Below, piece by piece: positions 38,508-48,242 of a stretch of DNA of 64,000 nucleotides; positions within the stretch are counted from its first letter, which is position 1; the number at the start of each line of letters is the position of its first letter. Source of the DNA: Prorocentrum cordatum (lineage: Eukaryota; Sar; Dinophyceae; Prorocentrales; Prorocentraceae); contig CAUYUJ010017654.1 in the NCBI GenBank assembly GCA_963575745.1, forward strand, positions 30,001-94,000. The letters run 5' to 3'. Below the pieces are notes generated by a model, which saw only the letters and a list, made by a program, of their open reading frames with translations, made no database searches and was not told the origin of the DNA. A program made the translations under genes and the position numbers.

Positions 38508-41500
38508 CTACGTGAAATCGAGTGTCCAGTCGTCGCCTTGTCCAGGGCCGGCGCTTGTATTGAGCCTGAGGTGTCCCGAGATATCCCAGGCGTCGTCGGT
38601 GGGCCAGAGGGAGACTAGGCCGTCCTGCTGAAGAGTCCGGAGCGTGCCGATGATCTGCGTGCTATCCAGACCTGCAAGTTGATACGCAGCAAGCGTAGTG
38701 TCTGCAGGGGCAAGTGGGGAGAGACCCGTCCGTTCATCCCTGTGGCGCTCCCAAACCTGTTGGAGCACGTCGGCAGGCTGGGGAGCCGCGGTGGCCTCGT
38801 CTGGTGTGAATCCCGCTGGTCGGGGCCGTGCTCTGCGTGCTTGGCCGTCCTCTGCGCTTGCTGGCCCCGATGCCTGTCTGGTAATGCCGCGGCCTGTGAC
38901 GGCGGGAGGGGCGCCCTCGGCCGCTCGATGGCTGGTGCACTCCCAGAGATCGATAAGGGACCTGGAGTTGGGTGCCCTGGTGCCTGGCCAGGTGGATCTT
39001 TCTCTGCTCGCGTTGCCTACTGTTCTGGCTCGTGGGGTGCCCCGTGGGGTTGTCCGCTGCACGTCGTCTGTCGTCCCCCGGGGAGCTCGGCGGGAAGCAG
39101 TGCTGCGCGGCTGAGCACTAGTTCTAGGCAGTCGTGGTCCAGCCGCGCTTCTGGTTCGACCACGCCTGGCTGCGGCGGTCTCTGCTGTGCTTCCGCCAGT
39201 TGCGGCCGTTGCGCGCGCGGGTCTGGGCGTGCTGGCACGACGGGCAGTGCTTTCAGTTAAGTGGAGGTTCCTCGTTGAGGCCTCTACCGTCTCTCGTAAG
39301 ACCTGGTCTCTGTCGTCAGAGCATGGGGAGCCAGCGCCCGCACGCAGGATGGTGCGGAGCATGCCAGGTGTGAGGTCCTGGAAGGGGGCATCGGGAGCCA
39401 GTGCGCTGTCCGAACGCGCCGCTGGGCTGCCTGCGAGCTGTCGAAGTTGGGCACAGGCCGCGTCCGCCGTTAGTGCCGCAACGCGTGTGTGTATTCTTCT
39501 ACCCATGGGGTTGCGCGTCCCAGGGGGAGGATAGGTGCTCCAATAGGCGCTGAAGGCGTCTGGTATTCTCATTGATATGCCAAGCTCTTCATGCAGGTCC
39601 CGCACAGTTTTGTCAAGTTGCGGTATTGCGGCGGCCCACGCTATCGTGCTCAGCACCCGATTCCACTCTTCTGCGGTGGGAGGACTACCTGTGCCATCTG
39701 TGGCTTGGGTTTGCGCTTGCCTAAGCGTGCGCGCCATTGCCTCGTACTCCCGTCGCCAATCCGATTCCATGCACGGTGGGAGCTCTAGCCCGTTTCTCGG
39801 TGTGTCTCCTCGACCAAGGGGGTCGCTACTGCATTTTTCCACAGTGCCGGGAGGCGGTCTTCTGCCCTGGGCTGGTGGCGGGTCCGTTGAGACCCGTGGA
39901 GGTGCGGTTGTCATGGGTCCCTCTCTCCTCCTGCCCGCTGTCCTGGTGGCGTCTGGTGCTTTGCCTGCTCCTGGCGGCCTCTGGCGCCGCGGTCCTCCCG
40001 CTTCCTGCTGTGGGCTGCTCGGGCTGGCTCGCGCGTCTGTTGGGGAGGTCTGATCGCTTCTGGGGGGATCTGTGGTAATGGCGGTCTCGGGACTGTCCGA
40101 GGTGCCCGTCCCGTTTTCTCCTGCTGGCGCGGCGGGGGCGTCCGTCGGCACGGGGCCGTCTGCACTCCCAGGGCTCCGTCCCCCTTCGGCTGAAGGGGCC
40201 CGGATCTGTCCAGTTTCCCCGCAGGGTAGCGCGGGATTCACTGGGATCACCCGCGGGGGCACTTGCCTGGTGTTACCTCCGCAGCTTTCGCCGCTGTCCA
40301 CCGCTCCGTCTCCTTCTGGCGTGCTGCCCAGGGATGGTGGTACCGCAACCACGCCTGGTGCTGGTGCCGCTGGCTGTGGTTGTGTCCCACTCGCATCCGT
40401 AGCAGGGCTGCCTTCAGCCCCGGTAGCGTCTCTGCTGGTTTGCTGGCCAGTCGCCAAAGGACCTGCACCCGCCTGTTCTGGTGGCGCTGTCGTCGCCGCG
40501 GGGCCTGCGGGGGGCGCTGTCGAATCTAGGCTTGTGGTGGCTGATGGCCTTTCGGCGCTGGCTTGCGTTCCTGCTGCGTCGGCCGCGGGGTTTACTCGGC
40601 TGCGACTTCTGCGACCGTCAGCACCTGGGGGGCCGACGTGCCTGTCTCCCGCGTCTGCGGTTCTGGCCACCTGAGAGCCTCCTCTCCGCCCCCGAGTCAA
40701 TCTGCCAGGATCGTGGCGTTGCCGTTCTTCCCAGTGGAGGTTGGAGAGCCTGTTGTTCAGGGCGTCCAGGGCGGTGGTGACATCTTCTGGGATGGGATGT
40801 GAAGTGGCAGCGTCCACTTCAGCGCCTCTCGATCCAGGGACTTCGAGCCATGGCTGGTGTGCCGAGTATGTGGCGTCGGGTTCGGGCGCGAGCCATTGTG
40901 TGGACGGGAGCTGCCTTGTGACTTCCTCTCGGATCCCGAGCTCCCGGATGAGTTGCCACACGTGGTCACGGTCCAGGTTCCTCGGATTGGCAAGCTGCAG
41001 GATCCAAATGGCAGCGAACATGTCCCAGTTGTATCTCTGTATGGGCCGGCCTTCCAATTGCCTGCGAATTTCGAGCGCGATCCGGCGCTGCACACCTCGG
41101 GCCATGTCGTGGGCCAATTGCCCAGGGACAACTGCGACAAGCCTACCCAACATGCCTCGCGCGATTCCTACTGCATCCTCGTCTGCTCGTACCAAGTCGC
41201 CCGGGGAGGGTCTGCATGTGCTCGCGAGGACCTCGGCAAGCTCTGGGAAGTGGGTAGGTCTGGCTGGACCAGGGAGTGGGTTAAGAGAGGCGGTGGTGCG
41301 TCTGGGGAGAGGTTGCTGGATGGGCACGTTGAGCTGCAATCCCACGGAGGCGGGGGATGGGGTCACCGCGGGAGTGGAGTCCAGGCGCGCGACGTGGATT
41401 GTGCCAGCGGCCAGCTGGAGCTTCAACCTGGCTTGTGGTCTGTCTGCGCCTCTTGTGGCCGCTCTAATGTCTGCATCGGCGGGGGGGAGTATCGTCACCC

Positions 41501-41993
41501 AGGTGGGAACCGAGGTGAAGAGAAATCCTGCCTCGCCGCTAGTGGTAAGCTCTACTGCTCCCCCCGCAGCCACTGCTGCAAGGAGGTACTCCCCTGGCTG
41601 GAGGACAGTCTCGTAGTCCCGTAAGCCTTCTTCGAAGTACTCGCTGGGTAGCGTGTTGGGAGCATTCCTGCTCATAGCCCTGGTGTTGTCTCGTAGCCAG
41701 TCGTCTGTGAGGGCAGGTGGGGCGGCCCTGGTGTTGGCTGGGTGCGAAGTTCCATTCGGGCCGGCAGGTAGCGGCCAGAGTCGAGTTAGTATCTGAGCAT
41801 TCGCTGAGCCCACTGCCGCCGAGTAGAGTCGAAGAGTGCTGTGTCCAGGGAGCCACGCATTCGGGCGCATACTGCGTAGGTGCGCTCCTCCCAGTTGGGC
41901 GCCGTGTCTATCCATCGTGGTGATTTCGAGTATTTGGCGCTGTATGGCACGACTGGGGGCTTGTCGGACGGAGGTTCTGGCCAGCGCGTCCAC
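38508..41993 (-). CDS. Large Pro/Ala-rich protein upstream of methyltransferase
   Basis: 1161 codons starting at GTG; first ATG near 41915. Not recognised. It has two compact, possibly folded parts: about 40800-41250 (ARGMLGRLVAVVPGQLAHDM..., a Trp/Leu-rich helical stretch) and about 39430-39780 (DWRREYEAMARTLRQAQTQ..., HEELGISMRIPDAFSAYWS). Long disordered Pro/Ala/Gly/Thr stretches separate them, and the C-terminal ~60 residues (YQLAGLDSTQIIGTLRTL) resemble a small winged-helix-like end. It ends at TAG 38508-38510 and the methyltransferase continues in the same frame. It begins after a TAA (42006-42008), again in the same frame as the protein before it. Gag-like structural function is possible but unproven. 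Confidence 0.6.
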   Translation of the reverse strand: MDALARTSVRQAPSRAIQRQILEITTMDRHGAQLGGAHLRSMRPNAWLPGHSTLRLYSAAVGSANAQILTRLWPLPAGPNGTSHPANTRAAPPALTDDWLRDNTRAMSRNAPNTLPSEYFEEGLRDYETVLQPGEYLLAAVAAGGAVELTTSGEAGFLFTSVPTWVTILPPADADIRAATRGADRPQARLKLQLAAGTIHVARLDSTPAVTPSPASVGLQLNVPIQQPLPRRTTASLNPLPGPARPTHFPELAEVLASTCRPSPGDLVRADEDAVGIARGMLGRLVAVVPGQLAHDMARGVQRRIALEIRRQLEGRPIQRYNWDMFAAIWILQLANPRNLDRDHVWQLIRELGIREEVTRQLPSTQWLAPEPDATYSAHQPWLEVPGSRGAEVDAATSHPIPEDVTTALDALNNRLSNLHWEERQRHDPGRLTRGRRGGSQVARTADAGDRHVGPPGADGRRSRSRVNPAADAAGTQASAERPSATTSLDSTAPPAGPAATTAPPEQAGAGPLATGQQTSRDATGAEGSPATDASGTQPQPAAPAPGVVAVPPSLGSTPEGDGAVDSGESCGGNTRQVPPRVIPVNPALPCGETGQIRAPSAEGGRSPGSADGPVPTDAPAAPAGENGTGTSDSPETAITTDPPRSDQTSPTDARASPSSPQQEAGGPRRQRPPGAGKAPDATRTAGRRREGPMTTAPPRVSTDPPPAQGRRPPPGTVEKCSSDPLGRGDTPRNGLELPPCMESDWRREYEAMARTLRQAQTQATDGTGSPPTAEEWNRVLSTIAWAAAIPQLDKTVRDLHEELGISMRIPDAFSAYWSTYPPPGTRNPMGRRIHTRVAALTADAACAQLRQLAGSPAARSDSALAPDAPFQDLTPGMLRTILRAGAGSPCSDDRDQVLRETVEASTRNLHLTESTARRASTPRPARATAATGGSTAETAAARRGRTRSAAGPRLPRTSAQPRSTASRRAPRGTTDDVQRTTPRGTPRARTVGNASRERSTWPGTRAPNSRSLIDLWECTSHRAAEGAPPAVTGRGITRQASGPASAEDGQARRARPRPAGFTPDEATAAPQPADVLQQVWERHRDERTGLSPLAPADTTLAAYQLAGLDSTQIIGTLRTLQQDGLVSLWPTDDAWDISGHLRLNTSAGPGQGDDWTLDFT

Positions 41994-42005
41994 GTGCTCT
42001 TGCTG

Positions 42006-43415
42006 TTATCTGGAGACGGCGGCCGCTCTGTGCATGGGATCCCTGCTCGGTGTCGCGGGAAAGATCCTGATCGTTTGGGCGCCGACCACGATGCAGCTGG
42101 TGCCGACGAAGGCCGCCGCCATGGCGTCCGCGGCCGCCAGGCGTATGCGGACTTGCGTCATGCACCTATAGTCCGAGACGTCGGGGAACCAGGCGTACAC
42201 GGTGGAAACTTGCTCGACAGTGTCGGGCCCGGTGGTGGCCTCTACGGCTTGCATGACGTCAGCAGGCCGTGTCTGCCCCATGTCGGCCAGGTTCCATCGC
42301 AGGTGGAGGCCGTCCTCGGGGTCGGAGAGGCGTACAAAGGAGGGTCCCCCGTCCCAGGGTCCTTCCAGGAGAATGCGGCGCGGTCCCAGGGCTGGTGTGG
42401 AGGATTCTTCTCCAAATACACGCGGGAGCTCGTCGCGAAGGTGCCTCAGGACAAGGGCAGCGATCCTTTCGGGAGTAGCAAGGAGGGGCAACCCTGTTCC
42501 ACAGATACCTACTCTGTGCCCCATGGCCCCAGCTGTCGCAGAAGCTATGGCGTGAGCCAGGCACGCTGCTCTAGGGGGGACTGGGATGTGCACTGAGTCG
42601 TTCGTCTCGTGGGCCCTCCAAATGCACGCGGTAGGGTGGGCCAGCGTGGTAATTTGCGCTGCCGCCTGCAGGTTGTCCAGGGGGGCACGGAGGCCGTCGC
42701 TTCTGGTTATGGGTCCCGCTGTCCGACAGCGAAGTACATGATGGAAGAGCATCTCGAGCCCTTGGTGCCTTAGCAGCTCGTCCCGAGGGAGCTGTACTCT
42801 CGTGGTGACCCATTCGGCTGTAATTCTACCGTTGCTGGATTGTCTCGGCTCTTCCTTCCACCTGATGATCTGCGCGACGACGCCGTCGTTGCCGCTCTCA
42901 GGGGTTAGAGCATGGAGAGCGTCGGAGGTGTCTCCAGATCTCCCTCCCCAGTGTACGACCATAGACGGGGGGGGAATCGTGCGAAGTGCCCTGCCTGCTA
43001 TGTCGAATTGCGCCGCAAACAGCTGCTGCATCGGCGGGCTGGGCTTGCCGTTTCGATAGCGGTAGCCGATCGGGACAAGGTGTGTGATCTTGCTCGTCGC
43101 TCTGTGCCCCCACTGCGCGTTCGCCAGGGTCGCAAGCTCAATGGGGCCTGGCCCTCCAGGGGATGGCACTCCCTCGGTGGCCAGGGAAAGGACACAGCAC
43201 GGACCTCCCGCTGAAGAGGCTGCCGCCAATGCGGCGTCCATCTGTGAGGCTTGCGCATCTACCATGAAGATCGTTGGGGCGGAGTTCCCAGGGGCCTGAC
43301 CTCTGCGCTCCGTGACCAGGGCTTTGATCTGCTCCCACGCGTCAGGGCCGGCGAGGGCAAAGGTGACCCCAGTTTCATCGGCGACTCGATCGCCAACGTA
43401 CGCCGTTCTGGAGAC
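42006..43415 (-). CDS. Unrecognised protein of the giant element
   Basis: Open from 43415 after TAG 43416-43418. The first ATG is 43265 (MVDAQASQMD), but the 50 codons before it (TGVTFALAGPDAWEQIKALV) also read like protein. Length is 419 codons from the ATG. It is an ordinary mixed-composition protein with aliphatic strands (VLSLATEG, TTRVQLPRDELL, RRILLEGPWDGGP, TSCIVVGAQTIRIF). No known domain seen. It lies in the same frame as the RING protein before it and the Pro/Ala-rich protein after it, separated only by stop codons. Confidence 0.6.
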   Translation of the reverse strand, partial: VSRTAYVGDRVADETGVTFALAGPDAWEQIKALVTERRGQAPGNSAPTIFMVDAQASQMDAALAAASSAGGPCCVLSLATEGVPSPGGPGPIELATLANAQWGHRATSKITHLVPIGYRYRNGKPSPPMQQLFAAQFDIAGRALRTIPPPSMVVHWGGRSGDTSDALHALTPESGNDGVVAQIIRWKEEPRQSSNGRITAEWVTTRVQLPRDELLRHQGLEMLFHHVLRCRTAGPITRSDGLRAPLDNLQAAAQITTLAHPTACIWRAHETNDSVHIPVPPRAACLAHAIASATAGAMGHRVGICGTGLPLLATPERIAALVLRHLRDELPRVFGEESSTPALGPRRILLEGPWDGGPSFVRLSDPEDGLHLRWNLADMGQTRPADVMQAVEATTGPDTVEQVSTVYAWFPDVSDYRCMTQVRIRLAAADAMAAAFVGTSCIVVGAQTIRIFPATPSRDPMHRAAAVSR

Positions 43416-43487
43416 CTACCAGATCGGCTCCAATGTCTCGGACTGCCGTGGTCAGTAGGCTCACGGGAAAACGCAGCTGTCCTCTCT

Positions 43488-45980
43488 TCACGAGCTCGTC
43501 CTGGGGAGGATTCCGTCCGAGAAGTAGGGCCCATCTCTTTCAAATGTGATCCGCGGAGTTTGTCGTATCCTGTCAGCCCTGCTGGTGGGACCGGGAGGTC
43601 CTGCTGGCGGTGGGGATTCAGGGCTTTGCGAGCTGTCTTGCGCATCGTCATGGTCCGGGCCGGCTCCGCCCTCGGGCGGCGCTCCGTCCACATCCATTGG
43701 GGCTTGCTCCCTCTCCTGTGCGGTCCTTCTCTCGCTCGCATGCTCGTGGATCCTGCGCATGTCGGCAAGCGTGACATACGTGTGGGGCCGTCGAATCGCC
43801 AGCGTCTGTGCTCTAAGGCAGTCAAGGTCCGGGGCCACCTGCCTGACCGCTTCGGCTAGCTCGTGTAGGCCCAGGAACGGCTGTAGCGGGGCTAGGGCAC
43901 CGTCCCGTAGTTGCAGCAGGTCTGGTGGCACCGCAGCAGCAGCGGCGTCGGCGTCACAGACTCGTCCGGGCAGTCTTACGATGATACTACCCCTGTCGTT
44001 CGAACGGCAGTTGGGGCAGTTTACTGGGAAGCATCTTCCATAGGTGTGGGCCTGGGTCGGCTGGCTCACTCTCCACTGACTCAGACACTCGCCATGGAAC
44101 AAATGGCCGCATGGCATCAGGACTTCCGCGGTGCCCAGAATGTTTTCGCTGCAGATCATGCATAAGGGAGTGCCTTCGTCGAGATCCCAGGAGGGGACCT
44201 CTACGGCGTCCATGCTCTCTGGGGGGAGTCTGGCGTTGTCTCCAGGGGGGTGGCCGATCCGGGCAAGGCCGTCTCCCAGGCTCTCGATGAGAGCTCTGGC
44301 GGAGACGCTCGCCTCAAGATGCGTCAGACAGGCCGCCTCGCCTAGGTGACTGATGAGGGCCTGGATTTGCACGTTACTGAGTTCGGAGTATGGCGTCAGA
44401 TTGGCCCCTGGCACCTCTCTGCTGAGGCAGGTAACCACGTCTTCCGGTGTGTGCATTTCAGCTCTCGTCATCCACCGATAGAGTACGTCGTAGGGCTGGG
44501 AGTCCAGCGCTCGCACCGTCAGTACTGGCCTCAGGCGGGGGAAGTAATGTGGGGCCAGGCAGAGCCACAGGGCTTTAGAGATCCAGGAGCCTGGTTGCCC
44601 ATTAGCTCTGTGGTCTAGCAGCATGCTCTGTGCGAGGCACTGCGCCTGATCGCCGTTGACGGAGGTCCTTCCTTCGGGGGCGGGCATGGTTCCCCTGCCT
44701 GCGCCTTCCTCATCTCGCTGTCTGGCGTCTAGCGTGCGGATGAGTCTGTCCAGGTGCTCCTCTCTCGTGCTGCCTGGTGGTAGTCTACCCTGGGGGAGAG
44801 CACCTTGCGCTCGATTGAGCAGTTGTCGTGTGTCTGCGTGCCAGGGAGTGGTTGTGCTCGCAGCTTCCGCCGCCGCGGCCTCTGATCCACGCTGCGCCCT
44901 TCCTACATGCGTCGGCGCTTGGTTCCTCGGATTCGTTCTCTGTTCGGCCCTGGCCTGCTCCGCTCGCGCTCTCGCTCCCGCTTCTACTGCCTGCCGATCC
45001 CCTGACAAGATGGCTGACTGGAGGGAGCCACTCGCGTCTAGTTGCTCCATCATCCTCTCCTGAAGCCGTGGCGCAATATAACTGCCCGCTTCAGGCGCCT
45101 CAAGTGTGGATCCAGTGGCCCTGGAGGATGTGTCTGCCTCTGCAGCAAGGACTACCTGGGCGTGTGACAGGACGTCTCGCGATCTCCACCATGTGCTTGC
45201 CTGATTGATGATGTTAGTATTGATATTGGTGGACCTAAACGCCTGCTCGAGTACGATGCGACCCCTGCCTGTGGCGGTGCCCCAGATGAAAGGGACCAAG
45301 ATCCGGCACCGCTGCATGCCTGGGGTGACGGAGTTACTGGCCACCATCCTCCTGATTCGGTGGACCTCGTCGACGAAAGCTCCTCGTTGGGAACGCTCAG
45401 CGGGGGGGGGGCCTTGCACGGGATCAGGGGGAGGCCTGTATAGGGCTGTTCCTCTGCTTCCATCTCCGCTACTAGAGCTTCTTCCGCCATCCCTGGTGTC
45501 GTCCACGTCCATGGGGGCGCCTCCGCCACTGGGTCGATCCGTAGGTGCGTACTCTCGAGCACAGCTGTCTGCACCTAAGCGTCGGATGACGGCATCTGTA
45601 ACGAGGTTTCCCAGGGGGGGTCCTTGTCCCATGTGGGCATGTAGCGGGCGCCAGTCGGTGCGGGCTGCGGCCTGTAGCGCACCTCTCATAACCTCAGCTG
45701 CCTGAGCGTGGGGGCTGTCTCTGGCGTGCCACCAGCGCCTACTTAGGTCTACGTCATTTCGGGTATCGCTTATTGCCTGGTCAAGGTAGTCACCGACAAT
45801 GGTGTTGTTTAGCCAGCGCAGATCATCCAGGTCCACCACTGTGTTCGGTCCGGGCCTATCGTAATCGTCGTGGTTGGCCTGTTCATTGGGGGACCCCTCC
45901 AGTGCGGTGGTGGGTGCGCGATCGGGTCTTCGTGATAGAGCTGCGGTGGGAACCATCCGCCAAGTCGTCCATCGGGGCAA
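43488..45980 (-). CDS. RING-H2 finger protein, probable E3 ubiquitin ligase
   Basis: About 830 codons. Residues ~607-660 (plus-strand 44005-44162) form a RING: CMIC, a 13-residue loop, CGHLFHGECLSQW, then CPNC. All eight zinc ligands are seen in C3H2C3 order. RING proteins of this kind recruit an E2 enzyme and ubiquitinate partners. The rest is disordered, with Arg/Ala-rich coiled stretches (ARARAEQARAEQ) and two MDVD patches. Its position between other element ORFs on the same strand, with the same scattered motifs, argues that it is element cargo and not a host gene. It ends at TGA 43488; the next frame is the same. Start codon uncertain. Confidence 0.78.
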   Translation of the reverse strand: MPRWTTWRMVPTAALSRRPDRAPTTALEGSPNEQANHDDYDRPGPNTVVDLDDLRWLNNTIVGDYLDQAISDTRNDVDLSRRWWHARDSPHAQAAEVMRGALQAAARTDWRPLHAHMGQGPPLGNLVTDAVIRRLGADSCAREYAPTDRPSGGGAPMDVDDTRDGGRSSSSGDGSRGTALYRPPPDPVQGPPPAERSQRGAFVDEVHRIRRMVASNSVTPGMQRCRILVPFIWGTATGRGRIVLEQAFRSTNINTNIINQASTWWRSRDVLSHAQVVLAAEADTSSRATGSTLEAPEAGSYIAPRLQERMMEQLDASGSLQSAILSGDRQAVEAGARARAEQARAEQRTNPRNQAPTHVGRAQRGSEAAAAEAASTTTPWHADTRQLLNRAQGALPQGRLPPGSTREEHLDRLIRTLDARQRDEEGAGRGTMPAPEGRTSVNGDQAQCLAQSMLLDHRANGQPGSWISKALWLCLAPHYFPRLRPVLTVRALDSQPYDVLYRWMTRAEMHTPEDVVTCLSREVPGANLTPYSELSNVQIQALISHLGEAACLTHLEASVSARALIESLGDGLARIGHPPGDNARLPPESMDAVEVPSWDLDEGTPLCMICSENILGTAEVLMPCGHLFHGECLSQWRVSQPTQAHTYGRCFPVNCPNCRSNDRGSIIVRLPGRVCDADAAAAAVPPDLLQLRDGALAPLQPFLGLHELAEAVRQVAPDLDCLRAQTLAIRRPHTYVTLADMRRIHEHASERRTAQEREQAPMDVDGAPPEGGAGPDHDDAQDSSQSPESPPPAGPPGPTSRADRIRQTPRITFERDGPYFSDGILPRTSS

Positions 45981-46013
45981 GTCCTAAGGACCCGGCGTAC
46001 TCTTACGCAGGCA

Positions 46014-46550
46014 TCAAGGGCCCAGGAATCTGGCGCGGAGCAAAGTAGGGCCAGGGAGGCCATTGGCTGTGCGCAGTTGCATCTCATCTCCAAGGTCTGC
46101 CCTGTCGATGGAGCCGCTGTTGGCCCAGGTCTCGGCTTGGGACGCCATGTGCCTCCGGGCTCCCAGAAGCTCGCCCACGAGCCAGGTCGGGGTAAGATCC
46201 GTGGGGCCCGGCTGAGCTGGAGAGTAGAGGTGCTTTGCGATTGGGGCATATCGCATGCCTGCCCTGACCAGCTGAAGTTGCAAGGTGCTATCGAGGAGGT
46301 CGAGGGCGTGCCTGTTGAGTGGCTGGCCCGTTTCCGCGCTGGGGTGAACCTGGTGGGGGTCGCCCGATTGCTGCTCGCCCCCGCTATAGCTCCACGGGTT
46401 GGCCAACCTCTGGCAGGTCACCTGCCGCAGGTGATGCAGCGTCGGCCCGCCGGGTCTCGAAGCATCCACGACCCGCAGAAGGCGCGCCCTTGAGTCGGGC
46501 AAAAGAAATCCTGTAGCAGCAGGCGGTGCGCTGTGGTGGACCAGGGCCAC
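46014..46550 (-). CDS. Frame linking first protein to RING protein
   Basis: 178 codons. The middle part (HALDLLDSTLQLQLVRAGMR, TWLVGELLGARRHM) looks translated. It overlaps the end of the preceding frame (46418-47940) by about 130 bases and shares its frame with the RING ORF. It probably continues the upstream protein after a frame change. No domain recognised. Confidence 0.5.
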   Translation of the reverse strand: MALVHHSAPPAATGFLLPDSRARLLRVVDASRPGGPTLHHLRQVTCQRLANPWSYSGGEQQSGDPHQVHPSAETGQPLNRHALDLLDSTLQLQLVRAGMRYAPIAKHLYSPAQPGPTDLTPTWLVGELLGARRHMASQAETWANSGSIDRADLGDEMQLRTANGLPGPTLLRARFLGP

Positions 46551-47940
46551 GCGTTGTCATTTCTGTCGCCACCTTGGATCGTTACCCCAGGGATGCCCGT
46601 TGTGCTGGCCGTTACTCCTATTAGAACTGGCTCTGCCCACGGTACGGGGCCTCTACCTGATTGTCGTCTCGAGTGTACGTCGTCGCCAACCCGTTCGAGA
46701 TTGCCCCTCCTGGTGGCCCACTGTCTGACGTCCCTGTGGTCCGGAAAATGAACTATGTTTTGCCTGCGCTCGTGGATTAGGACTCTGTACGCGTACGCCC
46801 TGGTTTCGTCGTCCATGGGGTCTTGGGTACCGTCTGGCCGGTTAGGGCCGCTACTGTGCAGTGGCACAGCATCACGGGGAGGCCTGGTAGGCGAGAGCAT
46901 GTTGTTCGTGTCGTATCTATTCGGAAGTTCCGTACCGATGTCGCAGTGGTGTGCTGCGGTCGTCATGGCGGCGTACTCGAGACGTGCTAGTTGCATTTCC
47001 ACCACGGAGGGATCGTCCGCGTCCAGTCTTTCCATCCTTATTATGGGGTCGTGAGTGACACTCGCGAAGTGGAAGACTAGCACCTGCGTCGGGTCTGGTT
47101 GAGTACCCCCTAAGCGTCCTTCGTGGTCTCCGCCTGTGATTGACCAGACCAGCCAGGAGAGGTCCATGATGGCGAGGGCTGGTGCCGAGGTGGCTCGTTG
47201 AGATCCGAACCCAGGGAGGAGAGCGTCGTTTGGGACCGCTCGCAGGGGGCTGCCTACCCGTATGCCAGGATGCCCAGGGCGGTGCCCCCTCCACGCGTGG
47301 TGGGTGAGGAGCTCCAGGTTACTGGTTTGGTCTGCGGTTCTCGGTGCCCCTCGTTCGGGGATTTCACGCCAGGGGCCGTCGATACGCACTAGGTGGCGAC
47401 GGAGGGCATTCATGGTGCCTCCCCTGCCTGTGACCCTAGGGTCAGCAACGCGCGGCCCACACATGGGTCCGTCAGCCTCTCGACTGACTGCCCAGTCTGC
47501 GTTCGTGTGTCCAGTGGCGTCCATCCATCGAGCATGCAGGTCGGTTGCATACTGCGCCCTCTCTCTATGGGCCTGGCTGGTGCCATCCTCAGCGTCGGAG
47601 GGGGCGCCCTGGCTCGCCATCCGCAGCTCCTCCTCCAGGGCTAGGTCTGGAGAAGGGAAGGGGAGTGGGATGGGCGTACTGGGCGTTCTGGGAGCCGCGC
47701 GCCTCAACGCGAACGGAGAACCGTTGGCAGTCCTGACGAGGGGTCCGCGGCCCACCCTTTGGGACGGGTCTTCGCGGCCATGGCCACTACCGCCCGGAAT
47801 GGCGTCTGGATGTTCTAGCCCAGGGGGGGGGTCGGGAGAGGAGTGGATGGGAGGGGAGCGGGTAGGCGAGGAGAGGGAGACCCAGGGCGGTCCAGCGACG
47901 ACGATCGGAGGTCCGATGCGATCGATCAGATGGACCAGGG
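46418..47940 (-). CDS. First element protein, 3' part (after copia insertion)
   Basis: Open from the copia junction (47940) to a stop at 46418. Joined to 55812-56975 across the insertion, the frame continues without a stop: the codons spanning the 5-bp duplication read Ser-Leu-Val-His. Content: Pro/Ser-rich start, then a more structured region (LAIMDLSWLVWSITGG, VLVFHFASVTHDPIIRMERL, AYAYRVLIHERRQNIVHFPD), ending with Cys near CITCGR. Function unknown. As the first ORF of a LINE-like element it could be the RNA-binding ORF1 protein. Confidence 0.65.
47936..47940. repeat. Copia target-site duplication CAGGG (left)
   Basis: CAGGG here and at 55812-55816 directly flank the two LTRs. Five bases is the usual duplication length for Ty1/copia integrases. 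Confidence 0.9.
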
Positions 47941-48189
47941 TGTCGTTATCACCTTTGTTCTACCGAATTTGTGTATTGTTTATTCTTGCCAGTGTGTATG
48001 CAGATTAGCACAGACGTGAAGTATTGTTTGCAGCGTTGCTGTTCGATTGCCATGTACCATCGCCGTTTGATGTTCAGGGGCCCCTGAGTCACGTAAAAGG
48101 TTGCGTTTTGTTTCATACGGCCGATAATCAAGATTATCATCTCTTTACGACAATCCCGAGTAGACTTCGTGTGCTACCATCGGTTGATA
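47941..48189 (+). repeat. Copia 5' LTR
   Basis: 249 bp, TGTCGTTATC...CGGTTGATA, reads as identical to 55563-55811. Ends TG...TA and not TG...CA. It contains a 14-bp palindrome TCAGGGGCCCCTGA and a hairpin GATAATC-AA-GATTATC near its 3' third, possible termination or packaging structures. The promoter is expected here, but no TATA box is evident. Confidence 0.95.
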
Positions 48190-48190
48190 T

Positions 48191-48203
48191 TGGTAGCGGA
48201 GCC
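48191..48203 (+). promoter_or_regulatory. Copia primer-binding site (initiator Met tRNA-like)
   Basis: TGGTAGCGGAGCC starts two bases after the LTR. Its complement ends GCTACCA, like the 3' end of eukaryotic initiator tRNA-Met, the usual primer of copia elements. Assignment to a specific tRNA needs the host tRNA set. Confidence 0.75.
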
Positions 48204-48242
48204 GGAGATCCACACCCATCTCCGGCACCCCGTCCCCGCGCC

